From Salvia splendens (taxonomy: Eukaryota; Streptophyta; Magnoliopsida; Lamiales; Lamiaceae), in contig NC_056047.1 of NCBI RefSeq assembly GCF_004379255.2, positions 29,092,293 through 29,156,292 on the forward strand: 64,000 nucleotides of DNA. The letters run 5' to 3'. Both the position numbers and the translations under genes were made by a program. Each line of letters begins with the position of its first letter. The stretch's first letter is position 1. Positions 10,185-20,395 of the stretch are shown in pieces. The notes beneath the pieces were generated by a model, which ran no database searches, was not told the origin of the DNA, and saw only the letters and a list, made by a program, of their open reading frames with translations.

Positions 10185-11804
10185 GTGTCAAACAACCCCT
10201 TTGCACCGTTAGAAACTATTTCCACTGCATTTCATGTTTATAATAATGATAGAACGAGCAATAAGGGTTGGATTTTTGACTGTGGAGCCACGGATACTAT
10301 GACCCCGGATAGGAGTGATTTTAGTAGCTATGGTGAAATTACTGATACATTTATTAGAACTGCGAATGGGGAGTTGATTACTGTTGTAGGGTCGGGAACT
10401 ATCAATATATCTCATACTCTATGTTTATCAAATTGTCTACATGTTCCTACGCTATCTCAGAGATTGATGTCCATAAGTCATGTGACTAGAGACTTGAACT
10501 GTACACTTCTGATGCACCCCACTTTCTGTATATTACAGGATATTCAGACGATGAGGATTCTTGGGCGTGGCACTGAGAAACAAGGACTTTACTACGTGGA
10601 TGAGATAGCTCAACATGGCAATGCGATGCTGGCTCACGGAACCACGAAACAAGAAATTTGGCTGTGGCACCGAAGACTAGGGCACCCTTCTCCTGGTTAC
10701 TTTAAACTTCTTTTTCCAAAAATTTCTATTCCTACCGATTTTTCCTGTGAAACATGTGTTTTGGCCAAGAGCCACAGACAGTATTTTAAGCTTACCAACA
10801 CCCGTATGAATTCTATTTTTTCCTTAATACATGCTGATGTGTGGGGCCCTGCACCAATTATTGGTGGGGGCAGTTTTCGATATTTTGTGATATTTGTGGA
10901 TGATTGCACTCGAATGACTTGGATATACTTTTTGAAACATAAATCTGAAGTTGTCGAAAAATTTGTCTTATTTTATAAAATGATCCAAACCCAGTTTCAC
11001 ACCACTATCAAAACCCTTAGGTCCGATAATGGGAGGGAGTTTGTTAACAATTCTATGGCCCAATTTTGTAAGGATAAGGGAATGATCCATCAAACATCCT
11101 GTGCCTACACACCCGAACAAAATGGGGTAGCCGAGAGAAAGAACAGAGCTATCCTTGAAATCACCCGGGCTCTCATGATCGAATCCAAGGTACCCAAACA
11201 TTTTTGGCCTGAAGCTGTAGCCACATCTGTCTACCTCATGAACCGTCTCCCTACCAAAATCCTCAACAAAAAAACCCCGCTCGATATCCTCTCCAAAATG
11301 ACCAAAATTCCCCAACACCTGAACCTTTCACCTAAAGTCTTTGGTTGCACCGTTTATGTCCACAGCCCGAAACACGAGAGAACCAAACTATCACCTTGTG
11401 CAACAAAATGTGCCTTTGTCGGGTATGGGATAAACCAGAAGGGATACCGATGTTTTGACCCTCTCACAAAAAAAGTCTTTACCACCATGAACTGTAACTT
11501 CCTAGAAACCGAATTCTTTTACCACACCCACCTTAGTAGTCAGGGGGAGAGTGATCCAGGTAGTTCAACAGACTATCTAAGTTGGGTTGTGCCACTTCCA
11601 AACTCTTCGATTGAGGATCCAACAGAACCAGTTGTAATTGCCGCCGAGCAAGTCTCACCACAAGAGTCATCTCATCCGCGGTCCCCGGATCCTCTTTCGA
11701 TGATATCCGAGGTAATTCCTGAACCCAATCCTAACCCCTTGAGTCCAGATTTCCCCGAAGAAGATAATACGATTGACAGTGATACTGGAGGGTATGTTCT
11801 CTGA
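10185..11804 (+). pseudogene. Copia I protease-integrase part of pol
   Basis: Contains a protease with WIFDCGATDTM (active-site Asp; Ser replaced by Cys, as in V), a GAG-pre-integrase zinc region with HRRLGHPS and CETCVLAKSH, and an integrase core with Asp in HADVWGP, Asp in RSDNGREF and Glu in EQNGVAERKN. The upstream gag-protease junction is missing or shifted. The frame is cut at 11801 by a nested LTR element and resumes at 13905 after the duplicated TTCTC. Confidence 0.85.
11797..11801 (+). repeat. Target site duplication TTCTC
   Basis: TTCTC directly precedes the nested LTR element and is repeated at 13900-13904 directly after it. A 5 bp duplication is standard for LTR retrotransposon integration and fixes the element borders. 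Confidence 0.9.
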
Positions 11805-12104
11805 TACGATTATTATTATTATTATTATTATTTAGTTAGTTAATTATGGATTTGCATATCTTTTTCATATCTTTTGTCTTGCTCATTAAGTTAGTATTCA
11901 CTATTATAAATAGTGGACATTGTTAGTCATTTTGATCATTCAAGAAATATCAATTATCCTTCTATTTTGTTTTCTCTTACTCTCTTTCCATTTAAACGTG
12001 CAAAACGCACAAAACCCTAATTTTGACGCCGGATTGATCGACGGGCAAAAGCTCCCGCGACGTTCGACGCAAAATCTACGAGTTAAGGAACTTCATCCTT
12101 AACA
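11802..12104 (+). repeat. 5' LTR of the nested element
   Basis: 303 bp from TGATACGATT to CTTAACA. It opens with an ATT microsatellite that is longer and interrupted in the partner LTR. Otherwise the two differ by only a few bases. Confidence 0.9.
11899..11915 (+). promoter_or_regulatory. TATA box inside a perfect palindrome, nested element LTR
   Basis: CACTATT-ATA-AATAGTG is a perfect 7 bp-arm inverted repeat that contains the TATAAATAG box at 11905-11913. The same palindrome is conserved in the 3' LTR at 13693-13709. It is placed plausibly for the LTR promoter, about 190 bp before the LTR end. Confidence 0.65.
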
Positions 12105-12198
12105 ATTGGTGCTTTCATCGTGAGCTCTTCCTCCGAATCGCTGTCTACATGTCGTATGGCTACACCGGATATCAACTCCGACAGGCGGATTACCACCC

Positions 12199-12795
12199 AT
12201 GGCAGCCCGTACCTTAACCCCTGCTCCATCCGATCAGAGCGTTAGATCAACAACCATCATATCCATATCCACAGGATGGGAGACTCCACCCACAACACCA
12301 TCCCTACCAAGCCCGTCAACCCACTTCCTGGGACCCGCCATGGCGTGCCAGGAAACTGCGTGTCAGCAACCGTCGTCCTACGAGACAGATTTGTACTCGC
12401 CACCACCGCCCTCTTGTTGGGACCCGCCAAGGTTGTGCACGCAGCAAGGATACTCTCAGCCTTATGAACCGCCTCAGCAGCCACACCACACCGCGCTCAG
12501 ACAACCCAGACAACCCACTAGCTGGGATCCACCTGCCTACTGGGAGACAACGAGACAACGCCCCTTCCACGAGGTCTCGGCATACGATCATCCGCTGCCC
12601 CCCAACCATAACTCAGGATGGAATCAACCCGCGCCACAGCCACCTTGTCCAGCCACCACCACGGCACATCCGACTCTCGCACAACTTCAACAATTGTTAG
12701 AAGCGTGCTACAGGATGGAGTCTCACCTTGTTGCAGCCGACCGACGAATCGACAACATGCTTCCTCCCGAGTTTCCTGAACCTGCGCATCCCTAA
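12199..12795 (+). CDS. Proline-rich ORF of the nested element, gag-like at most
   Basis: 198 codons rich in Pro, Gln, Ser and Thr, with WDPP repeats (SCWDPP, TSWDPP) in the middle and a short helical end around LAQLQQLLEACYRMESHLVAADRRI that could be a coiled coil. There is no gag core, zinc knuckle or protease motif. Its position after the primer site is where gag would start, so it may be the N-terminal part of a lost gag. Function unknown. Confidence 0.4.
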   Translation: MAARTLTPAPSDQSVRSTTIISISTGWETPPTTPSLPSPSTHFLGPAMACQETACQQPSSYETDLYSPPPPSCWDPPRLCTQQGYSQPYEPPQQPHHTALRQPRQPTSWDPPAYWETTRQRPFHEVSAYDHPLPPNHNSGWNQPAPQPPCPATTTAHPTLAQLQQLLEACYRMESHLVAADRRIDNMLPPEFPEPAHP

Positions 12796-13582
12796 GGCTC
12801 CCAAATTTTCAGGTTTAGGGACCTCGTTTAGCACCTTCCTCCATCAGGAAATAGCAAGGCTTCGCCGGGGCCGTCGGGTTTAGTCCCCTATGGCTCATTG
12901 GCTCTGCCGCAGCAGTCGAGTACAACACCACCATCCTTTGCGCTGCTTCCCGATACCGCCCTCGAGCCGCCGCCGCCGCCAGAACTTCTTCCTTGGCAAG
13001 TGGAATATCGCTCGTTGGCTTATGCTCTGTCCAAGACTTCAGTTGGGAATGTTTTGGAGTGCAATAAGAAAGAGATTGTGATTCTTGACTGTGATTGAGT
13101 CGAGGAAGGATTTGATGATTCTTCGGAGAAGATTCTACGTTCTTCTTCTCGTTTTGGTGGAGTTGAAAAGGTTGAGAAGATAGAGAAGTCCAATCCGGAT
13201 TCTGTACGTAAAGAGAAACTGGTTCACGGTTGCATCGAGATTCAGTGCGTGCGGCAATTGAATGCTTCTCGATTCAAGATTCCCCAAGTCCAGATTGGTT
13301 TGGGTAGTTCCAGTGTGGACAACGCATAGCTGAAATTATTGAGTGATTCATCTCATGTCAGAGTTGTCGCAAGTATGAATCATCGATCAACATCGCTTGA
13401 CGCCGATGCCCGGTTGATTCCTCCACAAAATGACACTCTATGCTTGAGCATTCATGGACGCATTGATGCAGGGAGACACTCAAATATTCGGTGTATGTTT
13501 GACCCAGGAGGATTCCTCGACACTCATCGTTGCTTCATAGTGCCCACCTTGAGGACAATGTGGATTTCAACCGTGGGGGAGT

Positions 13583-13899
13583 TGATAAGATTATTATTAT
13601 TATAATTATTTTTATTATTATTATTTTAGTTAGTTAATTATGGATTTGCATATCTTTTTCATATCTTTTGTCTTGCTCATTAAGTTAGTATTCACTATTA
13701 TAAATAGTGGACATTGTTAGTCATTTTGATCATTCAAGAAATATCAATTATCCTTCTATTTTATTTTCTCTTACTCTCTTTCCATTTAAACATGCAAAAA
13801 CGCACAAAACCCTAATTTTGACGCCGGATTGATCGACGGGCAAAAGCTCCCGCGACGTTCGATGCAAAATCTACGAGTTAAGGAACTTCATCCTTAACA
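13583..13899 (+). repeat. 3' LTR of the nested element
   Basis: 317 bp from TGATAAGATT to CTTAACA, preceded by the purine tract GTGGGGGAGT at 13573-13582 and followed by the TTCTC duplication. The length difference from the 5' LTR is mostly in the ATT microsatellite. Confidence 0.9.
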
Positions 13900-13904
13900 T
13901 TCTC

Positions 13905-15565
13905 CCTCATCGAACTACAAGAGGAATACCACCAAAGAGATACTCCCCTGAGAAGATTGGGAAGAAGAGCCGTTATGAAGATTGGCTAAAATGGCACGAG
14001 CTTTCGAAGCCGTACTGTATGAGGAAGAGGAAATTCCACAATCGGCAGAGGAAGCAATGAAACATAAACAATGGAGGGATGCTATGCTTACTGAAATGAG
14101 GGCACTAATGAGGAACAATACATGGGTGAAAGGAAAGCTGCCTGAAGGAGTAAGGACAGTCGTGTGCAGATGGGTGTTCACTATAAAACATAGACCAGAT
14201 GGCAAGGTGGAAAGGTACATGGCTAGACTTGTGGCTAAAGGGTACACTCAAACCTATGAAATCGATTATGATGAAACTTTTTCACGTGTTGCGAAAATTA
14301 ATACTATGAGGGTCTTGTTCTCAATCGCCGCTAACAAGGATTGGCCACTTCACCAGTTCGACGTGACTAATGCCTTCTTGCACGGGGAGCTACCAAATCC
14401 AGTCTTCATGGAACTCCCACCAGGATTTTCTAGTGAGTTCCAAGATGGAAAGGTGTGCCAACTGAAAAAGACATTATACAGGCTCAAGCAGTCTCCAAGG
14501 GCATGGTTCAGGAGATTCACGGAGGTGATGAAGAAGTATGGATATAAGCAGAGTAATTACGATCACACATTGTTCGTTAAGAAGAAAGGAGGTAAAATTA
14601 TGTGTCTAATCATATATGTAGATGACATGATTATCACTTGAGATGATACAGAAGAAATGATCGAGCTAAGGAAGAACTTGTTCAATGAATTCGAGATGAA
14701 GGATCTAGGACTCCTTAAATACTTCCTGGGGATAGAGGTGCTAAGATCGAAGAAGGGGATCTTCATAAATCAGAGAAAGTACGTCCTCGACCTATTGGCA
14801 GAAGTGGGAATGTTGGACTGTAAACCCGCGGAAACTCCAATGGTCCAAAATCATGGGTTACAAATGAAGGGAAACGCAAGACTTGCCAACAGGGGGAGAT
14901 ATCCGAGGTTGGTTGGAAAATTGATTTATCTATCACACACTAGGCCCGATATTACTTATGCTATGGGAGTTGTAAGTCATTTTATGCATGCACCACAAGA
15001 AGAACACTGGGAGGCAGCATTAAGAATCGTCTGATACTTAAAGGGGACGGCAGAACATGGACTTCTGTTTGAAAAACATGGGAACTTGGAGATACATGAG
15101 TTTACTGATGCGGATTGGGCCGGAAATCCGAATGATAGGAAGTCAACCGCAGGATACTTCACCTTTATTGGAGGTAATCTTGTGACATGGAGAAGTAACA
15201 AGCAGAAGGTGGTAGCACTCTCTAGCGCGGAGGCAGAGTTTCGCGGAATCAAAAGTGGATTGACCGAGCTACTATGGCTAAGGAGGATTATGAAAGAGTT
15301 GGGCCTGGACTCATCAAAGACCTGCAAATTGTTTCGCGATAACAAGGTATCCATCAGCATTTCTGAGAACCCGATTCAGCATGATCGAACCAAACATGTT
15401 GAAGTTGACAGACACTTCATAAAGGAGAATATTGAAGCAAAGATAGTGGAGATGCCATTTGTCAAGTCCGAAGATCAGTTGGCGGACATCCTTACAAAGG
15501 CAGTGAACTCGAAACTATTTCGGGAAGTATTGTGCAAGTTGAGTATCGGTAACCCGGTCGCTTAA
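13905..15565 (+). pseudogene. Copia I reverse transcriptase and RNase H
   Basis: Continues pol after the nested insertion. The linker GIPPKRYSPE, matched by GIPPRRYSPD in V, confirms continuity. One frameshift lies near 13975. The RVT_2 domain (13982-14641) has the catalytic YVDDMIIT and is followed at once by an in-frame TGA. A second TGA lies at 15032-15034 after AALRIV. The RNase H part (15086-15565) has FTDADWAG, ALSSAEAEFR and FRDNKVSISI, with catalytic Asp, Glu and Asp. The frame ends just before the purine tract. Confidence 0.85.
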
Positions 15566-15568
15566 CTT

Positions 15569-15577
15569 GAGGGGGAG
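15569..15577 (+). other. Polypurine tract of copia I
   Basis: GAGGGGGAG lies immediately before the LTR start TGTTGGAGAAG and primes plus-strand DNA synthesis in this element class. Element V has the same tract. Confidence 0.85.
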
Positions 15578-15747
15578 TGTTGGAGAAGATGGCACTGAAT
15601 CAGGGAAAAGATATACGAGAATCAATCTTTACCAATTATAGGAGATTTGAAATCAATGTAATTATGTTAATTAGGTTTACCATATAGATGAGTCCTTAGT
15701 CTTATATATTGGTGCTATGTGTATAATGTAAATTCATTCAGAAATAC
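15578..15747 (+). repeat. 3' LTR of copia I, 3' truncated
   Basis: Starts with TGTTGGAGAAG. It matches the 5' LTR remnant through CATTCAGAAATA and then diverges, so its last part is missing. No target duplication could be found because both outer ends are damaged. Confidence 0.75.
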
Positions 15748-16820
15748 TCAATAGGTTTTACATAATACTACTACTTATGAATAAATTATTTTGGATGTAT
15801 TAATTCACAACTATATTCTTGTTTTTTATTTCATACAGATTATAACTACTCCCATATTGCATCTTTATGCATTGGGTATTGCATTTTACTCATACGATTT
15901 TTTTCATAATATATGAATAACTTATTTGAACTTGTTCTATTGTCATTTTTTTATTTTGTATAGATTATAAATCTCGCACTGCATCATAATGTATTGGATA
16001 TTGTTGTACTATACTCATAAAATATTTGCATAACCATGGAATAGCATTTCTGTAATCTAAAAATACAATGCAACTCTGAATAGCATTTCTGGAATCCGAA
16101 ATACAATGCAACTCTAAACCAAATTGGAGAACTATGGTCTCTGGAATTCAAACGGAAGAAAACCGCGAGTATAGACAAAGATTTTGAAAGATTTATTTCG
16201 AATGAATAAAATGCAGGAAAACAACTCTAAAACAAAAACAAAAAAAACGAGCAAGCCTATCTCCACTGGTGAAGTCGAGTTGCATCTATGTCGCAGATAA
16301 TACGGCGGATGGCAATGGAGAAATAGCGTCTCTAGAATCCAAGAATAGACTGTCGGATTGCAGTTTAGGGTTTCTGGAATTCTAACGAGAGAGAGTAGTT
16401 GGAGGGGGAGTATGGAGACAGAGACGGTTTCCAGATTCATTGTGATTCTTGAAAATCCCCAGTGAGAATTTCCATATCGAATGAAATCAAATTTTAGTAA
16501 AGAAAAATTACATATTTACCCTGCGCAAGCAATGCCTTGTACTGCCCCCACTCTTGAGACAAAACTTTAGGGTACGAAAATTGAGAAATTGTGTTGAAAA
16601 GTATGAGAGCAAAATAAAGTAGGAAAGTTAAAGAGAGTAAAGTAGATGGTAGAATAAAGTAAGAGTAATTGGGGGTTGTTTTTTGTTAAAAAATGAGATG
16701 AGTCAACTTAGTTGAGACATACCAAAGAGGAATACGACTCAACTTAGTTGGAACGGAGGGAGTACATTAGTTTGCAATCTGGACTCTATTTCTACAAAGC
16801 AATCTGATGCGTACATTAAA
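15748..16820. other. Intergenic DNA between copia I and element II
   Basis: Contains a 39 bp direct repeat with ATAGCATTTCTG and ACAATGCAACTCT at 16041-16079 and 16080-16118, and a Stowaway fragment at about 16560-16762. Around 16310-16460 the minus strand reads like a plant 5' leader (CT-rich, then GAAACCCTAAACTG), with a 102-codon frame at 16132-16440. No domain is recognised, so a truncated host first exon is only a possibility. Confidence 0.4.
16560..16762. mobile_element. Stowaway-like MITE, one end only
   Basis: Ends with GACTCAACTTAGTTGGAACG and GAGGGAG before TA (16763-16764), the same terminal repeat as the complete Stowaway at 62107-62341. A second copy of GAGTCAACTTAGTTGAGACA lies about 40 bp inside. 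The AAAGTAAGAG-rich interior is typical of the family. The left end is not visible, so the left border is approximate. Confidence 0.5.
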
Positions 16821-17365
16821 TGTAACGCCCGTACTTTTTAAAGTACTAAATTAATGTATATCACGAAATAATTAATAAAGTTATTTCGGATACTATGCCT
16901 CTCGTTAGATGTGCTTTGAAAAAAATCGTATGATTTTATGTATGTTTAATGTGAAAAGGAATGTGTTATTTAATTATGAACGTTGGAGACACGTTTAAGG
17001 TCTCGTTGAAAGAATGACGACGATATTGCTATATTTAGCATGTCGAATGAATATGTGGAGAGGAATATATGTTTTTTTGGATAACGAAGCGCGTAAAGCG
17101 AGGAACAGTTGAAGGAATATTTTATTTGGAACAACACCAAATATAAAGTGTGTACGTTTTTCCGTACTTTAATTTTTGGTTAGGAAGAACAAGATAACAA
17201 AATAAAATAAAGACCCGTGAATTTTAAATAACAAAGAAAAATACGAAAAATAAAGTGTGAATTTATTTTGGACCTTTCAAAATAAATTTGAAGTCCAATT
17301 AAATATAAAATAATCTTGGATTCTAATTACTCTTTAAATCCATCAAATAGTAATATTTTACCAAC

Positions 17366-17391
17366 TTGGGCTTTCAATTATATAAGCCCAA
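17366..17391 (+). promoter_or_regulatory. TATA box flanked by 8 bp inverted repeat, LTR II
   Basis: TTGGGCTT (17366-17373) and AAGCCCAA (17384-17391) form perfect arms around TCAATTATAT. TATATAA at 17379-17385 is the only good TATA box nearby and is followed by a pyrimidine-rich leader. The AAGCCCAA arm also resembles plant TGGGCY promoter elements. The identical arrangement is at 26475-26500 in the other LTR. Confidence 0.6.
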
Positions 17392-17929
17392 AACCAATTT
17401 AATTAATTTGAGCCCACAACATAGAGTTTAATTGTTTCAAGCCCAAAAGCCTTTCTTCTTCTTCTTCTTCCTCACAAGGTGGCCGACGGTTTCCTTCTCA
17501 AAGAGGAGACTCTCCATTTTCTCCACCTCTCCATCTTCTTCATCAATGCTACCATCCAAGAGCCACCACCACTTCTCTTTAATCCATTCTCTAACTCCTC
17601 ACATTACACAAAAGAAAAAGAAAGAGAAGAAGAGAGAGAGTGAGAGAAACCGAGAGCAGCCGAGAGCAAGAGGAGATTTCTTTTCACCATTTTTGTCCAT
17701 TCACCACCAAAACCTACCAAGTTGAAGGTATAATTCTCTCATATCCTAAAGCATGTGTTAGATAAGTAGTTATGCATATATAGTTACATACATCCACTTC
17801 CTTAGCCAACTTAAATCAAGTTAACAAATTAACAATCGAAACTAAATCGAACGATCGCCGTATGTAATCGAAAGACTCAAAGAACGTAACTTTGTAATGA
17901 AAACGTACCATGCAGGTTGTTTCGGGGTT

Positions 17930-18440
17930 GTTCGGGGTTGGTTCGGTGGCTGTCGTGTTGTTTCGGGGTTGAAGCGATGAGAAACGGTTGTGGCCGAACA
18001 TTTCGGGCTATGCGAGCAGTCGGGTGATGACGGAGGAGCGGAGCCGGTGCGCCTGGATGACTTTCCGTCGGCGTGTACCCGAGGTCGGAGAGTCGGCGGC
18101 AGAGACTCCGCGTCGACGACAACCAACAGCTGCAGCAGCTTCCTCCCGCCGAGGAACAGCAACAGCGACGACCCTCTTGGGCTGTCCGACCGCCGACGGC
18201 TCGCTGCTGACGGCGACGGTGGCTGGTTGATGCTGATGACGGCGGTGGCTGACGAAGAAGGCTGGAGCGGCGGAGGAGCTCGACAGCAGCGACGGCTGGA
18301 CCTCCTCACTCCAACGACGTGCGACGGAGGCTGACCGTCGTGACGACGGCGCAGTGGCGACGACCCCGTCGATGGCATCGAGCCGGAGAGAGGGCGACGG
18401 CGGCGGGGCTTCATGGACGGCAGACGGCAGTGAGGGGAGG
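17930..18440. other. GC-rich block inside LTR II
   Basis: About 500 bp with many CGACGG, GGCGG and GCTGCTGA motifs, in contrast to the AT-rich remainder of the LTR. Its copy is at about 27039-27550. It ends in a GA repeat with TATGATAGAGAGGG. It is present in both LTRs, so it is part of the family LTR. Origin unknown. Confidence 0.6.
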
Positions 18441-19936
18441 AGACGGGGAGAGAGAAAGAAGGGAGGAGAGAGAGGGAAGAGAGAGAGAGATATGATAGAG
18501 AGGGAGATAAGTGGTTTGGGCCATGCGTTTTTTTTAATTTGGGCCTATGTTTTGTTTTAGTTGGGCTTATAAATGATTGGAAAATTTAATTGATTTTTGG
18601 GCTCTTCTTTTTATTTGATGGGCTCACTAATTGATTTTGGAGGAATAATGTGGCTAAGGAATTGAATCTTTTGGGCCGGAAATTAAAATTTAATCGGGAG
18701 GAATTATTTAATTAATTCCCGGAATAATTTTTGAGGAATGAATAATTTACCCTAAGCATGAAATAATACTTTTTCAGAGATAATTAATCGCGGTAATTTA
18801 AAGTATACGCTTAAATAATTTTTAGAAATTATTTTCGACGTTATGGAAAATACGAGGAGCCAACGGAAGAAAGAACGAGCGTAAGCGGCCGACCGGCGTC
18901 GCACGCGACGCCTTGGGCGGCCGCCGAATAACTAAAAGCGCACAAAAATCGAGAAAGAGAATTAAAAGATTTTAATTAGAGTGCATGCATTCTAATTATC
19001 GTCGTTACAGAGATTTGATATGAATTTTATGTGTTTTCCCGAAAAGGTGGTTCGCACGCACGTTAACAGTCGGAACGAAGAAGTTTTTACGGAAATCCGA
19101 AGCGTTTGAGGTGGGCTTTATTACTTAAATTCTTTTATTTTGAAATGATATGTTTATGGTGAAATAAGGGTGGTTTAAAATAGTATGTCATGCCGTTTTT
19201 ATGTTTTGAATTGCCCATCTGATTGTCTACTGGGATAATATCCTACTAGACATTGATAGTTAACGAATTCGGGTCTGACTAGGGAGTGAGTCCCTACTCG
19301 GACTAGTGCACTGATAGGGATCGTGAGTCGTCCCCTAGGTCGGCCGGTCCAGTGATCGAGATTGTGGCCACATTCTCGTTTCACATGATAGTTCAGATAT
19401 GGGATAGGATGGAGGATGATGTTAGTCAGCGCGGACACTTTTTTAAAGGAATGATTTTTTGTGTTTCTCGGCCTTTTTAAAGTAAAACCCGAGATTCACT
19501 CGATGATGGCTTGACATATCTTAACGATAAATGTGTTTCGGGCATGAGTTCACTGGGTGCATCAAGTACTCAGCCCTTGCATATGTTTTCCCTATATGCA
19601 GGTTGAGCGAGGTCGGGAGGCGAAGGACGTTGAGTGATGATTTCAAGAATTTGTCCGGTTACTATTATGTCTTCATACGTAGTAGTAGCTACACTCTCAA
19701 ATTGCTTCCGCTATTCAAGTCCTTAGACCTCTGTTATTTTCATTATTGTCGAACTCTGTTTTTCTCCATTATGCAATATCGGGATTGAAACTTTGGTTAA
19801 ATAAATGGAATTTCATCTTTTATCGTTATGTTATATTGCCTTGAATCGTATCCCCCCTTCTTACCCGCTTCTTATTTCCCCCACTAGTCACGATTTCCCG
19901 TGCTTCCTATCCTTAGGAAGTGCGGTCGTGACAGAA

Positions 19937-19948
19937 TGGTATCAGAGC
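19937..19948 (+). other. Primer binding site of chromovirus II
   Basis: TGGTATCAGAGC, complementary to the 3' end of plant initiator-Met tRNA, starts three bases after the LTR end. Confidence 0.9.
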
Positions 19949-20395
19949 AATTTTTCCTTCCGCTCTGGACCGAGAGTCGTTTATTCAATCTAGTCTAGAC
20001 TCGTTTCGCTAGACTAAAAGACTATCCGTTTAAAGCTCAACACTCCGTCTCACCGCGCTCAACGCAAAAGAAGGCAAAAGTTTGAAACGAAGTATATTAG
20101 AAGTGATAGAACGAATGGGGCACAGAAGGGCGCGATTTCCAAAGAATGATGAGGTGACGCGGCAAGGATAGCCTTGTGAAACGCGATTGTGATAGATTGA
20201 AGGATAGACGAAGTTGCAAAAGTACCACGTTTATAAAATACGAAACATCTATCCTTAGATGATAATCTAAAAAGAAAAGAATTGTTACGAATTTTCCTTA
20301 TGGAAATCGACAGGTATATGCACGGTAGTACGTATGTCGTTCTTTATGCGTTTTATCTTTCTCTACCTTGCTTTACTCTTTTCTACGACTGGTTG

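Larger units (their letters stand above)
11802..13899 (+). mobile_element. Nested non-autonomous LTR element (2.1 kb)
   Basis: Two LTRs (11802-12104 and 13583-13899) start with TGATA and end with CTTAACA, flanked by TTCTC. A primer-site candidate TTGGTGCTTTCATCG follows the 5' LTR, and a purine tract GTGGGGGAGT precedes the 3' LTR. The 1.48 kb interior has no protease, integrase or reverse transcriptase. It has a proline-rich frame and scattered short frames. By size and content it is a LARD or TRIM-like element that would need enzymes from another element. Confidence 0.9.
8691..15747 (+). mobile_element. Ty1/copia retrotransposon I, degenerate
   Basis: Order is LTR remnant, primer site, gag, protease, integrase, reverse transcriptase, RNase H, purine tract, LTR, which is the copia order. 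Only the last part of the 5' LTR and the first part of the 3' LTR survive. They share GGTGCTATGTGTATAATGTA. Pol has several stops and frameshifts and is split by an unrelated LTR element at 11802-13899. Encoded proteins resemble those of copia element V in this window. It cannot make its own proteins. Confidence 0.85.
16821..19933 (+). repeat. 5' LTR of chromovirus II
   Basis: 3113 bp. The first 600 bp are AT-rich. A promoter lies near 17380. A CT- and GA-rich leader is followed by a GC-rich block at about 17930-18440 rich in CGACG triplets, and then AT-rich sequence again. Minus-strand frames of 60 to 190 codons in the GC-rich block are low-complexity Ser, Pro and Arg sequences and are not taken as genes. 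Confidence 0.93.

Noticed and set aside
17432..17725. 97-codon plus ORF in the leader of LTR II (copy at 26541-26834)
   Set aside because: Built from CTT and GA repeats of the transcript leader; no domain.
17842..18414. 190-codon minus-strand ORF in LTR II (and its copy at 26951-27634)
   Set aside because: Low-complexity Ser, Pro and Arg sequence from the GC-rich block of the LTR; present only because of composition.
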